The notes under the pieces were generated by a model. That model worked only from the letters and a program-made list of their open reading frames with translations. It did not search any database and was not told the DNA's origin. Source: Gemmatimonadetes bacterium T265 (GTDB lineage Bacteria > Gemmatimonadota > Gemmatimonadetes > Gemmatimonadales > Gemmatimonadaceae). From it: a DNA stretch of 64,000 nucleotides. How positions within the stretch are numbered: the stretch's first letter is position 1; each line of letters starts with the position of its first letter. The translations under genes were made by a program, and so were the position numbers. Positions 55,416 to 63,103 of the stretch are shown here, in pieces. The DNA lies in the NCBI GenBank assembly GCA_019973575.1, contig BPUI01000001.1, positions 62,001 to 126,000 on the forward strand, in the 5' to 3' direction.

Positions 55416-55428
55416 GCGGCGCGCCCGC

Positions 55429-56133
55429 CTAGACGATGCGTTCGGGGGTCGCGCCCCCGCGCAGCACGCCCCCGTAGCGCCGCGCGTACAGCCAGAGCGA
55501 GTACAGCGTGAGCGCGACGGCAACGACCATCGTCGCCACGCCGACGACGCCGTTGAAGAGGGCGAACGCGCGCCACCACGCGTCGTCTGCCCACGAGCGG
55601 GCCCGCGCGAGTGAGGCCGCGAAGAACCAGAAGTAGGCCGCGCCGACCCACGTCGCCTGGAAGCCCGTCTTCCACTTCGCCGGACCGATCGCCGCGATGA
55701 CGACCCCGCGGCGCGCCGCGACCTGGCGGAACGCCGTCATCAGAGCCTCCCTCCCGAGCACGACGCCGACGACCCACCACGGCAGCGTCACCAGGCCTAA
55801 CGGCGTGACGAACGGCAGCGGCGGCCGCACGGGCGCGTCGGCGGGGAGCACGAGCGACGACACCCCGCCCATCAGCCAGTACATCGGGACGAACGTCGCG
55901 AGCAGCAGCAGCTTGTCGGCGAGCGGGTCGAGCAGCCGGCCGAGGTTCGTGACGAGGTTGCGGCTGCGGGCGAGGTAGCCGTCCCAGTAGTCGGTGACCG
56001 CCGCCGCGACGTAAAGAAGGAACGCCGCGAAGCGCGTGCCCGGGCCCGGCGCGAACGGCAGCCACGCGATGAAGGGCGCGGCGGCGATGCGGGCGACGGT
56101 GATCGCGTTCGGGAGGTTGACGGAGCGGGGCAC
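55429..56133 (-). CDS. pgsA: CDP-diacylglycerol-glycerol-3-phosphate 3-phosphatidyltransferase
   Basis: A 234-aa inner-membrane enzyme of phosphatidylglycerol synthesis. The CDP-alcohol phosphatidyltransferase signature DGYLARSRNLVTNLGRLLDPLAD fits DG(x)2AR(x)8G(x)3D(x)3D exactly. Several helices surround it (LLYVAAAVTDYW, WWVVGVVLGREALMTAF, VVGVATMVVAVALTLYS). The GTG at 56131-56133 gives VPRSVNLPNAIT, the usual PgsA start pattern; a TTG four codons upstream is the alternative. VTPLGLV is TTA-GGC. It follows the mglA gene on the same strand. Confidence 0.9.
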   Translation of the reverse strand: MPRSVNLPNAITVARIAAAPFIAWLPFAPGPGTRFAAFLLYVAAAVTDYWDGYLARSRNLVTNLGRLLDPLADKLLLLATFVPMYWLMGGVSSLVLPADAPVRPPLPFVTPLGLVTLPWWVVGVVLGREALMTAFRQVAARRGVVIAAIGPAKWKTGFQATWVGAAYFWFFAASLARARSWADDAWWRAFALFNGVVGVATMVVAVALTLYSLWLYARRYGGVLRGGATPERIV

Positions 56134-56152
56134 GAGGTCCCGCAAAGCTAAC

Positions 56153-56195
56153 GGACCGCGGGTCCGCCGCTAACCGCGCCGTCTGTTAACGGCGC
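56153..56195 (-). terminator. Pair of hairpins between mglA and pgsA
   Basis: GGACCGCGGGTCC (56153-56165) is a perfect small hairpin, and GCGCCGT / ACGGCGC (56176-56182 and 56189-56195) pair around a 6-nt loop. They occupy the 76-bp gap between mglA stop and pgsA start. No T-tract follows, so termination is uncertain and processing or attenuation is possible. Confidence 0.35.
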
Positions 56196-56209
56196 CGGCA
56201 GCCGTCCCG

Positions 56210-56887
56210 CTACCCGATCGCGCGCACGACCAGCTTCGAAACCGCCTTGAGCGTGTCGAACACGCCCGCGCCCGACGACGCGACCGCCTCGAACGTCGGC
56301 GCCTTTTCCCACCACTCGCCGGTGGGCAGCCGCTCGACGAGCAGCTCGCCGGGGCGGAATGGGTTCTCGACCGGCCGCTGCTTCGCCGGGTCGGTCACCT
56401 CCCACCCCGGGTTCAGCACGCCGTCCAGCTCGTCGGTGCGCGCCGCGTCGGGGAGGTCCCGCTTGTTGTACTGCACGACGAACGGGAGCTTCGTCAGGTC
56501 GTAGCCGTGCTCGGCGAGGTTGTCGTAGAGGTTCTGCATCGCCTCGACGTTGGCCTCGTGGCGGTCGGCCTGCGAGTCGGCGACGAACACCACGCCGTCG
56601 ACGCCGCGCAGGATGAGGCGGCGGCTCGCGTTGTAATACACCTGCCCCGGCACCGTATAGAGGTGGAACCGCGTGCGGAAGCCGCGGATCGTGCCGAGGT
56701 CGACCGGGAGGAAGTCGAAGAAGAGGGTGCGCTCGTTCTCGGTCGCGAGCGAGATGAGCTTGCCACGCGTCGCGGGGCTCACCTGCTCGTAGACGTACTC
56801 GAGGTTCGTCGTCTTGCCGCCCAGTCCGGGGCCGTAGTAGACGATCTTGCAGTTGATCTCGCGCGAGGCGTAGTTGACCATCGACAC
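56210..56887 (-). CDS. mglA: MglA-type small GTPase
   Basis: A 225-aa Ras-like GTPase starting [21 protein letters not shown] with a GTG at 56885-56887. The P-loop is GPGLGGKTT; switch regions include [12 protein letters not shown] and [15 protein letters not shown]; the specificity motif is VVQYNKRDL. MglA sets cell polarity in Myxococcus and Thermus with its activator MglB. It lies 25 bp after the Roadblock gene, which may be its MglB-like partner. The C-terminus has about 40 extra residues ([19 protein letters not shown] is the guanine-binding SAK-type segment). Confidence 0.93.
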   Translation of the reverse strand: MSMVNYASREINCKIVYYGPGLGGKTTNLEYVYEQVSPATRGKLISLATENERTLFFDFLPVDLGTIRGFRTRFHLYTVPGQVYYNASRRLILRGVDGVVFVADSQADRHEANVEAMQNLYDNLAEHGYDLTKLPFVVQYNKRDLPDAARTDELDGVLNPGWEVTDPAKQRPVENPFRPGELLVERLPTGEWWEKAPTFEAVASSGAGVFDTLKAVSKLVVRAIG

Positions 56888-56912
56888 GGGCGGTCTCCGC
56901 TTTCGGTGTGCG

Positions 56913-57470
56913 TTAGGAGAAGAGCCGGTCGATCTCGTCTTCCGCGCCGGCGAGCAGGTCGGTCAGGAACGGGGGGAGCGGCGCGGCGGACGCGGGCGCA
57001 CCGGGCGTTGTGTTAGGCGCGTGCGCTGGTGCGGCGGCCGCGGCCGGGGCCGGCGAGCGCTCGAACACCCGCTCGAAGCGGGCGGCGAGCGTCTCGACGA
57101 CGCCGCGCAGCTTCAGGCGCACGAGGCCGAGCGTCGTGCGGTTGTCGAAAAGCACGACGAGGATCACGCGGCGCGCGACGTCGGCGAGGTACATCGACTC
57201 GCGCTCGCCCTGGTGGAAGAGCGTCGTGAAATCGCGCTCGCCGATCAGCCGCGCGAGCTGGTCGTTGGCGCTGAAGTCGGCCGCGGTGAGCGACGCGAAC
57301 GCGACGGCGTCGAACGCGGGCGCCTCGCCCACCGTGGCGACGAGCTGCCCCGCGCGGTCGACGAGCAGCGCGGACCGCGCGCCGGTCTCCCGCAGGAAGC
57401 GCTGCACCGCCCCGCTGATGGCGTGCGCGTCGTCGTCGGTGAAGGTCCAGCTAACGGCGCCGGGGGGCAT
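56913..57470 (-). CDS. Roadblock/LC7 domain protein (MglB-like)
   Basis: A 185-aa protein whose residues 15-130 form a Roadblock/LC7 domain: [41 protein letters not shown] and [27 protein letters not shown]. The C-terminal 55 residues are Ala/Pro-rich and end [13 protein letters not shown]. MglB is a Roadblock protein that acts as GAP for MglA; the gene order Roadblock-mglA matches this pair. MglB homologues are usually shorter and lack the tail. Pro-Asn in HAPNTTPG is CCT-AAC. Confidence 0.88.
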   Translation of the reverse strand: MPPGAVSWTFTDDDAHAISGAVQRFLRETGARSALLVDRAGQLVATVGEAPAFDAVAFASLTAADFSANDQLARLIGERDFTTLFHQGERESMYLADVARRVILVVLFDNRTTLGLVRLKLRGVVETLAARFERVFERSPAPAAAAAPAHAPNTTPGAPASAAPLPPFLTDLLAGAEDEIDRLFS

Positions 57471-57549
57471 GGCCGGGGGCTCGGGTTCTGCGCCCCCCGG
57501 CGGTGTGCGGCGCTCGGGCGCGCGCCCGGGCCGAGGCGACGCGGGAACC

Positions 57550-57960
57550 CTAGAGCGACGCCTCGACCGCGCGGAGGACGCGGCGCGCGCGGCGCCGCAG
57601 CAGCGGGTGCGTCTCCCAGCGCAGGTAGTCGCGCAGGAGTCTCGCCGTATCTACGCTCGGACGGGCCGCGAGGTAACTCAGCGCATGGTAGCGCCCCATC
57701 GGTTGCGGCGAGAATAGCCCGCGCCGGCTGCCGGCGATGAGCCGGTCCCACACGGCGGCGCCGACCGCGAGTCCGCCCGCGAAGCCCGCACTCAGCAGCA
57801 GACCCGCGGGAATCCGACCGAACGTGGGCCCCGCCTCGGCGGCGCGCTCCCAGTCGATCCGCCGCCGGCCGCCGCCGCCGCCACGCCGATCCCGTTCGTC
57901 ATCAGCGCGGCGGCGCTCCGGGGCGTTCACGGTGTCGTTCCACGGCAGGCGCACCGTCAC
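57550..57960 (-). CDS. Hypothetical single-pass membrane protein
   Basis: A 136-aa protein; the GTG at 57958-57960 overlaps the recR stop as GTGA. A Gly/Arg-rich N-terminus (about residues 15-45) is followed by one hydrophobic segment (AGLLLSAGFAGGLAVGAAVW) and a helical C-terminus (SPQPMGRYHALSYLAARPSVDTARLLRDYLRWE) that resembles a short HEAT-like pair. No family recognised. The overlap with recR suggests it is translated with it. Confidence 0.6.
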   Translation of the reverse strand: MTVRLPWNDTVNAPERRRADDERDRRGGGGGRRRIDWERAAEAGPTFGRIPAGLLLSAGFAGGLAVGAAVWDRLIAGSRRGLFSPQPMGRYHALSYLAARPSVDTARLLRDYLRWETHPLLRRRARRVLRAVEASL

Positions 57961-58550
57961 ATCTCCCGGCGTGCGGAGAGCGCCTGCGCGATCGTCACGC
58001 CGTCTGCGTACTCGAGGTCCCCCCCCACCGGCAACCCGCGCGCGATGCGCGTGACTTGTACGGCCGGCGCCTGCGCGGCGAGTTGGCGCTGCACGTAGAG
58101 CGCGGTCGCCTCGCCCTCCATGCTCGGGTTGGTGGCAAGGATGACTTCGCGCACGCCCCCGCCCTGCGCGCGGGCGACGAGCTGATCGATCGCGAGGTCC
58201 TCGGGCATCACGCCGTCGAGCGGGGAGAGCCGCCCGCCGAGCACGTGGTAGACGCCGCGGTACTCGCCCGTGCGCTCGATCGCGCCGATGTCGCTCGCCT
58301 CCTCGACGGCGCAGAGCACGGCCGCGTCGCGCCGCGGGTCGCGGCACACAGCGCAGCGCTCGTCCTCGGTGAGGTTCCCGCAGTCGGCGCACGGGTGCAC
58401 GCGTTCGGCGAGCGTCGTCAGCGCGTCGGCCAGCCGGCGGCTCTGCTCGGGCCGCTGGCGGAGCAGGTGGTACGTGAGGCGGAGGGCGGTCTTCCGCCCG
58501 ATGCCGGGCAGCTTGGCGAACTCGCCCGCCAGCTCGTCGATCGCGGACAC
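57957..58550 (-). CDS. recR: Recombination protein RecR
   Basis: A 197-aa DNA-repair protein with the HhH motif (FAKLPGIGRKTALRLTYHLL), the zinc-finger cysteines (CADCGNLTEDERCAVC) and the Toprim domain (AAVLCAVEEASDIGAIERTGEYRG, VYHVLGGRLSPLDGV, LATNPSMEGEATALYV). It loads RecA with RecO at gaps. The GTG at 58548-58550 is preceded by the ybaB gene on the same strand; ybaB-recR is a widely conserved pair downstream of dnaX. Confidence 0.96.
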   Translation of the reverse strand: MSAIDELAGEFAKLPGIGRKTALRLTYHLLRQRPEQSRRLADALTTLAERVHPCADCGNLTEDERCAVCRDPRRDAAVLCAVEEASDIGAIERTGEYRGVYHVLGGRLSPLDGVMPEDLAIDQLVARAQGGGVREVILATNPSMEGEATALYVQRQLAAQAPAVQVTRIARGLPVGGDLEYADGVTIAQALSARREM

Positions 58551-58586
58551 GCGTGCGGAGGGTCCCGGGAGGTGCCTAACGGATGG

Positions 58587-58901
58587 TCAGAAGGGCAGGT
58601 TGAACGGCAGGTCCATCCCGCCGGTCGCCTTGCCGAGCTCGGACTCCTGCAGCGCCTGCGCCTTGCGCTGTGCGTCGGCGACGGCGACGACGATCAGGTC
58701 CTCGAGCATCGCCACGTCCGCGGGGTCGACGACCTTGGGATCGAGCGTGACCTTGCGCACCGTGCCCTTGCCGTCGGCCTCGACGGTGACCATACCGCCA
58801 CCGGCGGTGCCCGTCACGGCGCGGTCGGCGAGCGCGTCCTGCGCTTCCTGCAGCCGGCTCTGCATCTGCTGCGCCTGCTGCATCAGTTGGGAGAGGTCCA
58901 T
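58587..58901 (-). CDS. ybaB: YbaB/EbfC family nucleoid-associated protein
   Basis: A 104-aa protein with the family signature MDLSQLMQQAQQMQSRLQEAQ and GTAGGGMVTVEADGKGTVRKVTLDP. It binds DNA as a dimer and is thought to help chromosome organisation or recombination repair with RecR. It lies between dnaX and recR. A GCCTAAC site lies in the 36-bp gap before recR. Confidence 0.95.
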   Translation of the reverse strand: MDLSQLMQQAQQMQSRLQEAQDALADRAVTGTAGGGMVTVEADGKGTVRKVTLDPKVVDPADVAMLEDLIVVAVADAQRKAQALQESELGKATGGMDLPFNLPF

Positions 58902-58958
58902 GGGCGGAACGTAACTGGGGCGTGGAAGTCGACGTGCGCGGGAGGGCCTACGGCGGGC

Positions 58959-60881
58959 TCACTCGAGCAGTTCCAGGTCGAGCGCCTCGATGGCGGCGCC
59001 GAGCACGGAGTCACGCCGCGCGAGTATCGCGAGCCGCTCCGCGCGTACCCCTTCGGCCGTGAGGCGTTGCGGCGCGGCGCCCGCGGCGGGGGTCGCGACA
59101 CCGCCGGACCGCAAGACGACGCGCACGGCGGTCGGGTGCACGTGGCGCACGGCGCCGAGCACGTCATCGTGGGCCGCGGTGATCGCCTGCGCGTAGGCGT
59201 CGTTCGCTTCGACGAGTTCGACCGTGACCACGCCCGCCGTGCTCATTCCGACCGGGCGCGCCGCGGCGAGCGCGCTCGCGACGAGCGGGCGCACGCTCCG
59301 CGCGGCGTCAACGACGGTGTCCCAGCGCTGGGCGAGCGTGCCGACGTCCGTCACCGCGGCCTCGATCGCCGCCGACTCGGCCGGCCGCGTCTCGACGTGC
59401 GGGGCCACGACGACGTGCGTGGGCGCGGTCGGGCGGGTGGCCGTTCGCGCGACCGGGCGCTCGAGGACGGCCGTGACAGGACCGTCCGGGTGGTCGGGGA
59501 GCGGCGCTTCGGAGTGCCATGCCGGGGGGCGCGCGTCATCGACGGCAGTCTCGTACGCGGCCCGGAGGCTCGCACCCGCGGGACGGGCCGACACGCGCCC
59601 CGGGGCCGGCGTACTCGCAGCGGCCTCCACCGTGGCTGCTGCCGCGGAATACCCGTTGGCTGCTACCGGCGGATCGACGGATCGAGCAGCCGGCACCGGC
59701 GCGGTCGAACCGGGCACGGGCGAACCGTCGAGCCCCCGTAGGACGGTCTCGAGGTCGACCGCGCGGTCGGCGAGCGCGAAGCGGACGAGCAGCGTCTCGA
59801 GCAGGAGCTGTTGCTGCCCGCTCTTGCGGATGCGCGGCTCGGCCTCGACGAGGAGCTGCAGCATGCGGACGAGGTCCGACGCGCCGAGGTGGCCCGGGTG
59901 GTCGGCCCGCGCGCGCTCTGCGAGGGCGGAGCGGAGCCGGGCCGACACGTCGGGCGCGTCCCCGCCGAGGGTGAGGGCGAGCAGCGCGCGCATCGCGTCG
60001 CCCAGCCCGGCGACGAAGAGCGCGAAGTCGACGCCGCCCTCGGCCAGCCGCGCGACCTGCGCGAACACGTCGCCCGCGCGGCGTTCGGCGACGAGGTCGA
60101 GCACGGCGACGTACTCGTCTTCGGGTACGAGGCCGAGCGCGTCGCGCACGCGCTCGGCGGTGACGCGCGCGTCGGCGCCTAACGAAAGGACCTGGTCGGT
60201 GAGCGAGAGCGCGTCGCGGAGCCCGCCGTCGGCCGCGCGGGCGATCGCGCCCAGCGCGTCGGCTTCGAAGGGGACGTGTTCGGCGTCGAGTACCGCGGCG
60301 AGGCGGGCGCGGATCTCCCCCGGCCCGATCCGCTTCAGGTCGAAACGCTGCAGCCGGCTCAGGATCGGCGCGGCCGCCTGCGCGATCTTCTGCGGCTCGG
60401 TCGTGCAGAAGACGAAGACGACGCGCGGCGGCGGCTCCTCGAGCACCTTGAGGAGCGCGTTCCACGCCTCGCGCGTGAGCATGTGCGCCTCGTCGACGAT
60501 GTAGACCTTGTAGCGGCCCTCGCCCGACGGCGCGTACATCGCGCGCTCGCGGAGGTCGCGCGCGTCGTCGACCGAGCGGTTGGACGCCGCGTCGATCTCG
60601 ACGACGTCGAGCGACGAGGCGCCGCTCCAGATCCGGCGACAGCTCTCACACTCGCCGCACGGCTCGCCGTCCGGGTGCTCCGCGCGGCGCTCGCAGTTGA
60701 GGGCCATGGCGAGCACGCGCGCGAGTGTCGTCTTCCCGGTCCCCCGTGGGCCGCAGAGCAGATAGCCGTGCGCGACGCGGCCGCGCGCGATCGCTCCCTT
60801 GAGCGTGTTCGAGACGTGCGACTGCACGGCGACGTCGGCGAACGACCTGGGGCGGTACTTCCGGGCGAGGGCGAGCGACAT
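58959..60881 (-). CDS. dnaX: DNA polymerase III subunit gamma/tau
   Basis: A 640-aa clamp-loader ATPase. Walker A is GPRGTGKTTLAR, Walker B YIVDEAHMLT, zinc-binding cysteines CGECESC with an upstream CERRAEHPDGEPC, and the SRC-like ILSRLQRFDLKRI. The C-terminal third is rich in Ala, Val and Pro (linker and domain IV/V). I found no obvious A-run for a programmed frameshift, so gamma may not be made separately. LSLGADA is TTA-GGC. The operon continues with ybaB and recR. Confidence 0.95.
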   Translation of the reverse strand: MSLALARKYRPRSFADVAVQSHVSNTLKGAIARGRVAHGYLLCGPRGTGKTTLARVLAMALNCERRAEHPDGEPCGECESCRRIWSGASSLDVVEIDAASNRSVDDARDLRERAMYAPSGEGRYKVYIVDEAHMLTREAWNALLKVLEEPPPRVVFVFCTTEPQKIAQAAAPILSRLQRFDLKRIGPGEIRARLAAVLDAEHVPFEADALGAIARAADGGLRDALSLTDQVLSLGADARVTAERVRDALGLVPEDEYVAVLDLVAERRAGDVFAQVARLAEGGVDFALFVAGLGDAMRALLALTLGGDAPDVSARLRSALAERARADHPGHLGASDLVRMLQLLVEAEPRIRKSGQQQLLLETLLVRFALADRAVDLETVLRGLDGSPVPGSTAPVPAARSVDPPVAANGYSAAAATVEAAASTPAPGRVSARPAGASLRAAYETAVDDARPPAWHSEAPLPDHPDGPVTAVLERPVARTATRPTAPTHVVVAPHVETRPAESAAIEAAVTDVGTLAQRWDTVVDAARSVRPLVASALAAARPVGMSTAGVVTVELVEANDAYAQAITAAHDDVLGAVRHVHPTAVRVVLRSGGVATPAAGAAPQRLTAEGVRAERLAILARRDSVLGAAIEALDLELLE

Positions 60882-61034
60882 GCGGGCGACGGGGGCGGGG
60901 GGCGCGCGGCGGCGGCGCGGCCGGGGTAATCTCGCGGCCGGCCGGAGGCGGTGCCAGCGCCGCCCGACCCCCGCGGCGCCGGTGTGGGTGCCGGTGCGAC
61001 GTACCGTGTAGCGCGTCGACGTCGTCGCGGTGAT

Positions 61035-61400
61035 TCAGACGGGCGGATCACCGGCGGCGACGGCCGCCCACCAGGCGGCGTAGGGCGTGTTCTTCGCCAG
61101 GTGCCGGTTCCAATCTGGAGCGCCATCGTCCCACCACACTGGCCCGCGTTCGCCGAGTGCGACCTTGGCGGCCTGAACGCCGGCACGCGCAGCCCTCAGC
61201 GCGCCCGTGTCCCCGAGCGCGAGTGCGTCGCGTACGCCGCGCCGCGCGTGCATGAGCGCGTGGACGAGCCGCTCGCGCTCGTCGGCCGCGAGCGCGGGAT
61301 TGCTGCGGCGCCAGAGCCGTCCGCGGACGACAAAATAGCGTTCGTCCGGCGTGACCGGCGCCGCCGCCGACGGTGCGCGACCGGAGCGACGGGCGCTCAC
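61035..61400 (-). CDS. Conserved small cytosolic protein (unnamed family)
   Basis: A 121-aa protein. GTG at 61398-61400 gives VSARRSGRAPS, then a conserved core: DERYFVVRGRLWRRSNPAL, ADERERLVHALMHARRG, QAAKVALGERGPVWW and DWNRHLAKNTPYAAWW. I know this motif set from unannotated proteobacterial proteins, but no function. A longer frame up to 61526 would run through the SRP RNA gene, which argues for the internal start. It lies between the SRP RNA and dnaX, on the same strand. Confidence 0.7.
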   Translation of the reverse strand: MSARRSGRAPSAAAPVTPDERYFVVRGRLWRRSNPALAADERERLVHALMHARRGVRDALALGDTGALRAARAGVQAAKVALGERGPVWWDDGAPDWNRHLAKNTPYAAWWAAVAAGDPPV

Positions 61401-61492
61401 ATGACGCAGCGGCACGGACGGAAACGCGAACCGGCCGGCGCGTCCGGGCGCGCGTGGGAACGCGTGTGCACTGGGACCGCGGCCGGCCGGAT

Positions 61493-61590
61493 ACTCCAGG
61501 TCTGACGGAGCAACGCAAGACACCACACGGCGCTGCTACCTGCGGGGTCCTGACGCGGTTAGCGGGCTTACGCCCTCCGGGACCTGGAGC
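61493..61590 (-). ncRNA. ffs: Small SRP RNA (4.5S type)
   Basis: On the minus strand the domain IV core GTCAGGACC-CCGCA-GGTAGCAGC matches the bacterial SRP signature (GTCAGG...AGCAGC). Flanking helices pair: CTCCAGGTC (61581-61589) with GACCTGGAG (61494-61502), and GGAG...CGTAAG with CTTGCG...CTCC. The length, about 98 nt, is usual for the small bacterial form. The apical loop CCGCA differs from the common GGAA tetraloop. The RNA directs Ffh-bound ribosomes to the membrane. It lies upstream of the dnaX-ybaB-recR block, the same neighbourhood as in Bacillus. Confidence 0.85.
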
Positions 61591-61594
61591 ACTG

Positions 61595-62665
61595 CTATGT
61601 ATACCGGCCTGCCAACGTCGGGGCAAGCGCCTCCTCGAGCGCGCGCCGGACGACATCGCCGGCGCGCCGTGCGCCCGCGTCGTCGACGTCGAGGTGCGTG
61701 ACTATGCGCACCCGCGACGGGGACCACACCGAGAGGCGGACGCCAGCCTCCGCGGCACGCTCGGCCACGTCGCCCGCGACCGGCGCGGGCAGGTCGACCA
61801 TGACGATGTTGGTGTCCGGACGAACCACGGTTGCGCCGCCCGCGCCGTCGACCGCGTCGGCGATGGCCCGGGCGCGGGCGTGATCGTCGGCGAGGCCGGG
61901 GTAATGGTGGTCGAGCCCGTGGAGCGCGGCGGCCGCGAGGATCCCCACCTGCCGCATCCCGCCGCCCATGCGCTTGCGCACGACCCACGCGTCGCGCATC
62001 GCGGCCGCGCTCCCCGCGAGCACCGCCCCGACAGGCGCGCCGAGCCCTTTCGAGAAGGCGACCATGACCGTGTCGGCGTGGGCGGCGAACGCGGCGGGCT
62101 CCGCGTTGGTCGCGACGGCGGCGTTCCAGAGGCGCGCGCCGTCGAGGTGGAACGGCAGCCCGGCCGCGCGTGCGACCGCGGCGATCCCCCCGAGGGCGTC
62201 GGGCGTGGTGACGACGCCGCCCGCGCCGTTGTGCGTGTCCTCTGCGCAGACGAGCGAAGCGCGGGGCGCGTGCGGGGACGTCGGGCGGACGGCGGCCGAG
62301 AGCGCGGCGGCGTCGAAGACGAGGCGACCGGCGGCGGGGGGGACGGGGCGGATCTGCACGCCCGCGAGCGCGGCGAGCCCCGCGTGCTCCCAATGCACGA
62401 GATGCGCGCCGGCGTCGAGCAGCACCTCGGTGCCGCGCTCCGCGAGGAGCCAGACGGCGGCTTGGTTGGCCATCGTGCCGCTCGGGAAGAAGAGCGCGCG
62501 CTCCTTGCCGAGCAACTCACACGTTCGCGCTTCGAGGCGGCGGACGGTCGGGTCGCCGTCGAGGACGTCGTCGCCGACCTCCGCGTCGGCCATCGCACGG
62601 CGCATCGCCGGGGTGGGACGCGTGACGGTGTCGCTACGCAGGTCGACCAGGTCGGGGTACGTCAT
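61595..62665 (-). CDS. ltaE: Low-specificity L-threonine aldolase
   Basis: A 356-aa PLP enzyme that splits L-threonine or allo-threonine to glycine and acetaldehyde. It starts MTYPDLVDLRSDTVTRPTP, the family N-terminus, with DDVLDGDPTVRRLE, FFPSGTMANQAA, HLDGARLWNA and the PLP lysine in VMVAFSKGLGAPVGA, then RKRMGGGMRQVGILAAAA. ATG at 62663-62665 is chosen over an upstream MLSG start, because that would overlap the terminator hairpin. Its 3' end contains the SRP RNA promoter. Confidence 0.93.
   Translation of the reverse strand: MTYPDLVDLRSDTVTRPTPAMRRAMADAEVGDDVLDGDPTVRRLEARTCELLGKERALFFPSGTMANQAAVWLLAERGTEVLLDAGAHLVHWEHAGLAALAGVQIRPVPPAAGRLVFDAAALSAAVRPTSPHAPRASLVCAEDTHNGAGGVVTTPDALGGIAAVARAAGLPFHLDGARLWNAAVATNAEPAAFAAHADTVMVAFSKGLGAPVGAVLAGSAAAMRDAWVVRKRMGGGMRQVGILAAAALHGLDHHYPGLADDHARARAIADAVDGAGGATVVRPDTNIVMVDLPAPVAGDVAERAAEAGVRLSVWSPSRVRIVTHLDVDDAGARRAGDVVRRALEEALAPTLAGRYT
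61598..61626 (-). promoter_or_regulatory. Sigma-70 promoter of the SRP RNA, inside the end of the threonine aldolase gene
   Basis: On the minus strand TTGCCC (61621-61626), a 17-bp spacer and TATACA (61598-61603) precede the RNA's first paired base by 8 nt. These bases also encode the last residues of the aldolase, PTLAGRYT. Near-consensus spacing and start distance support it strongly. Confidence 0.75.
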
Positions 62666-62670
62666 GCCCG

Positions 62671-62700
62671 AAAGCAAAGGGCGCCCACAAGGGGCGCCCC
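62671..62700 (-). terminator. Intrinsic terminator after the repeat lipoprotein gene
   Basis: On the minus strand the self-complementary GGGCGCCC (62692-62699) pairs with a second GGGCGCCC (62679-62686) around a short loop and is followed by TTTGCTTT (62671-62678). It lies 18 bp past the lipoprotein stop and just ahead of the ltaE start. Confidence 0.75.
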
Positions 62701-62717
62701 CGCGACGGACACGCGCC

Positions 62718-62996
62718 TTACGGGTTCTTCGGCGGGTTCACCGTCGGCACCTTCACCTCGGTCTTCTTCGTGCCGACCACCGGGCGGTCGACGACGAGCG
62801 TGTCCTTCTTGGTGCCGACGACCGGGGTGTTGATCGTGTCGGTCTTGGTCCCGACGGTCGGGGTGGTGACGGTCGTCGTGTTCGTGCCGACGCTCACGGC
62901 CGGCGTCTTGACCTGGTACTGCCCGTCGCCGGTCTTGCTGCACGCGCCGAGGACGGTGGCGGCGGCGACGGTCAGGGAAAACGCGAGTTTGCGCAT
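62718..62996 (-). CDS. Small lipoprotein with tandem VGTK-type repeats
   Basis: A 92-aa protein. The signal peptide MRKLAFSLTVAAATVLGAC ends in a lipobox; an excellent GGAGG lies 6 nt before the ATG at 62994-62996. The mature part is four tandem repeats of 12-14 residues, each starting VGT: VGTNTTTVTTPT, VGTKTDTINTPV, VGTKKDTLVVDRPV, VGTKKTEVKVPT. It ends VNPPKNP. Later repeats gain lysines. I recognise no family. The repeated Thr/Lys strands suggest an extended or beta-solenoid surface structure. A clear terminator follows. Confidence 0.75.
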   Translation of the reverse strand: MRKLAFSLTVAAATVLGACSKTGDGQYQVKTPAVSVGTNTTTVTTPTVGTKTDTINTPVVGTKKDTLVVDRPVVGTKKTEVKVPTVNPPKNP

Positions 62997-63103
62997 AGAA
63001 AGCCTCCGGGGGCTGGACGGTGGTGATGCCGCTCCCCCGGGCAACCTCCGGGCCAACGGCTCAGTTGCCTTGCGGGCGCGCCACATTCCCGGGTGCTGCG
63101 CGG

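Noticed and set aside
58959-60881. Searched dnaX for an A-rich slippery site that would give a separate gamma subunit.
   Set aside because: No run of A or A-AAA-AAG heptamer is present in the coding strand.
61401-61526. Upstream extension of the small conserved gene to a start at 61526.
   Set aside because: The extension lies in the SRP RNA 3' half and has no conserved residues; the GTG at 61398-61400 immediately precedes the conserved core.
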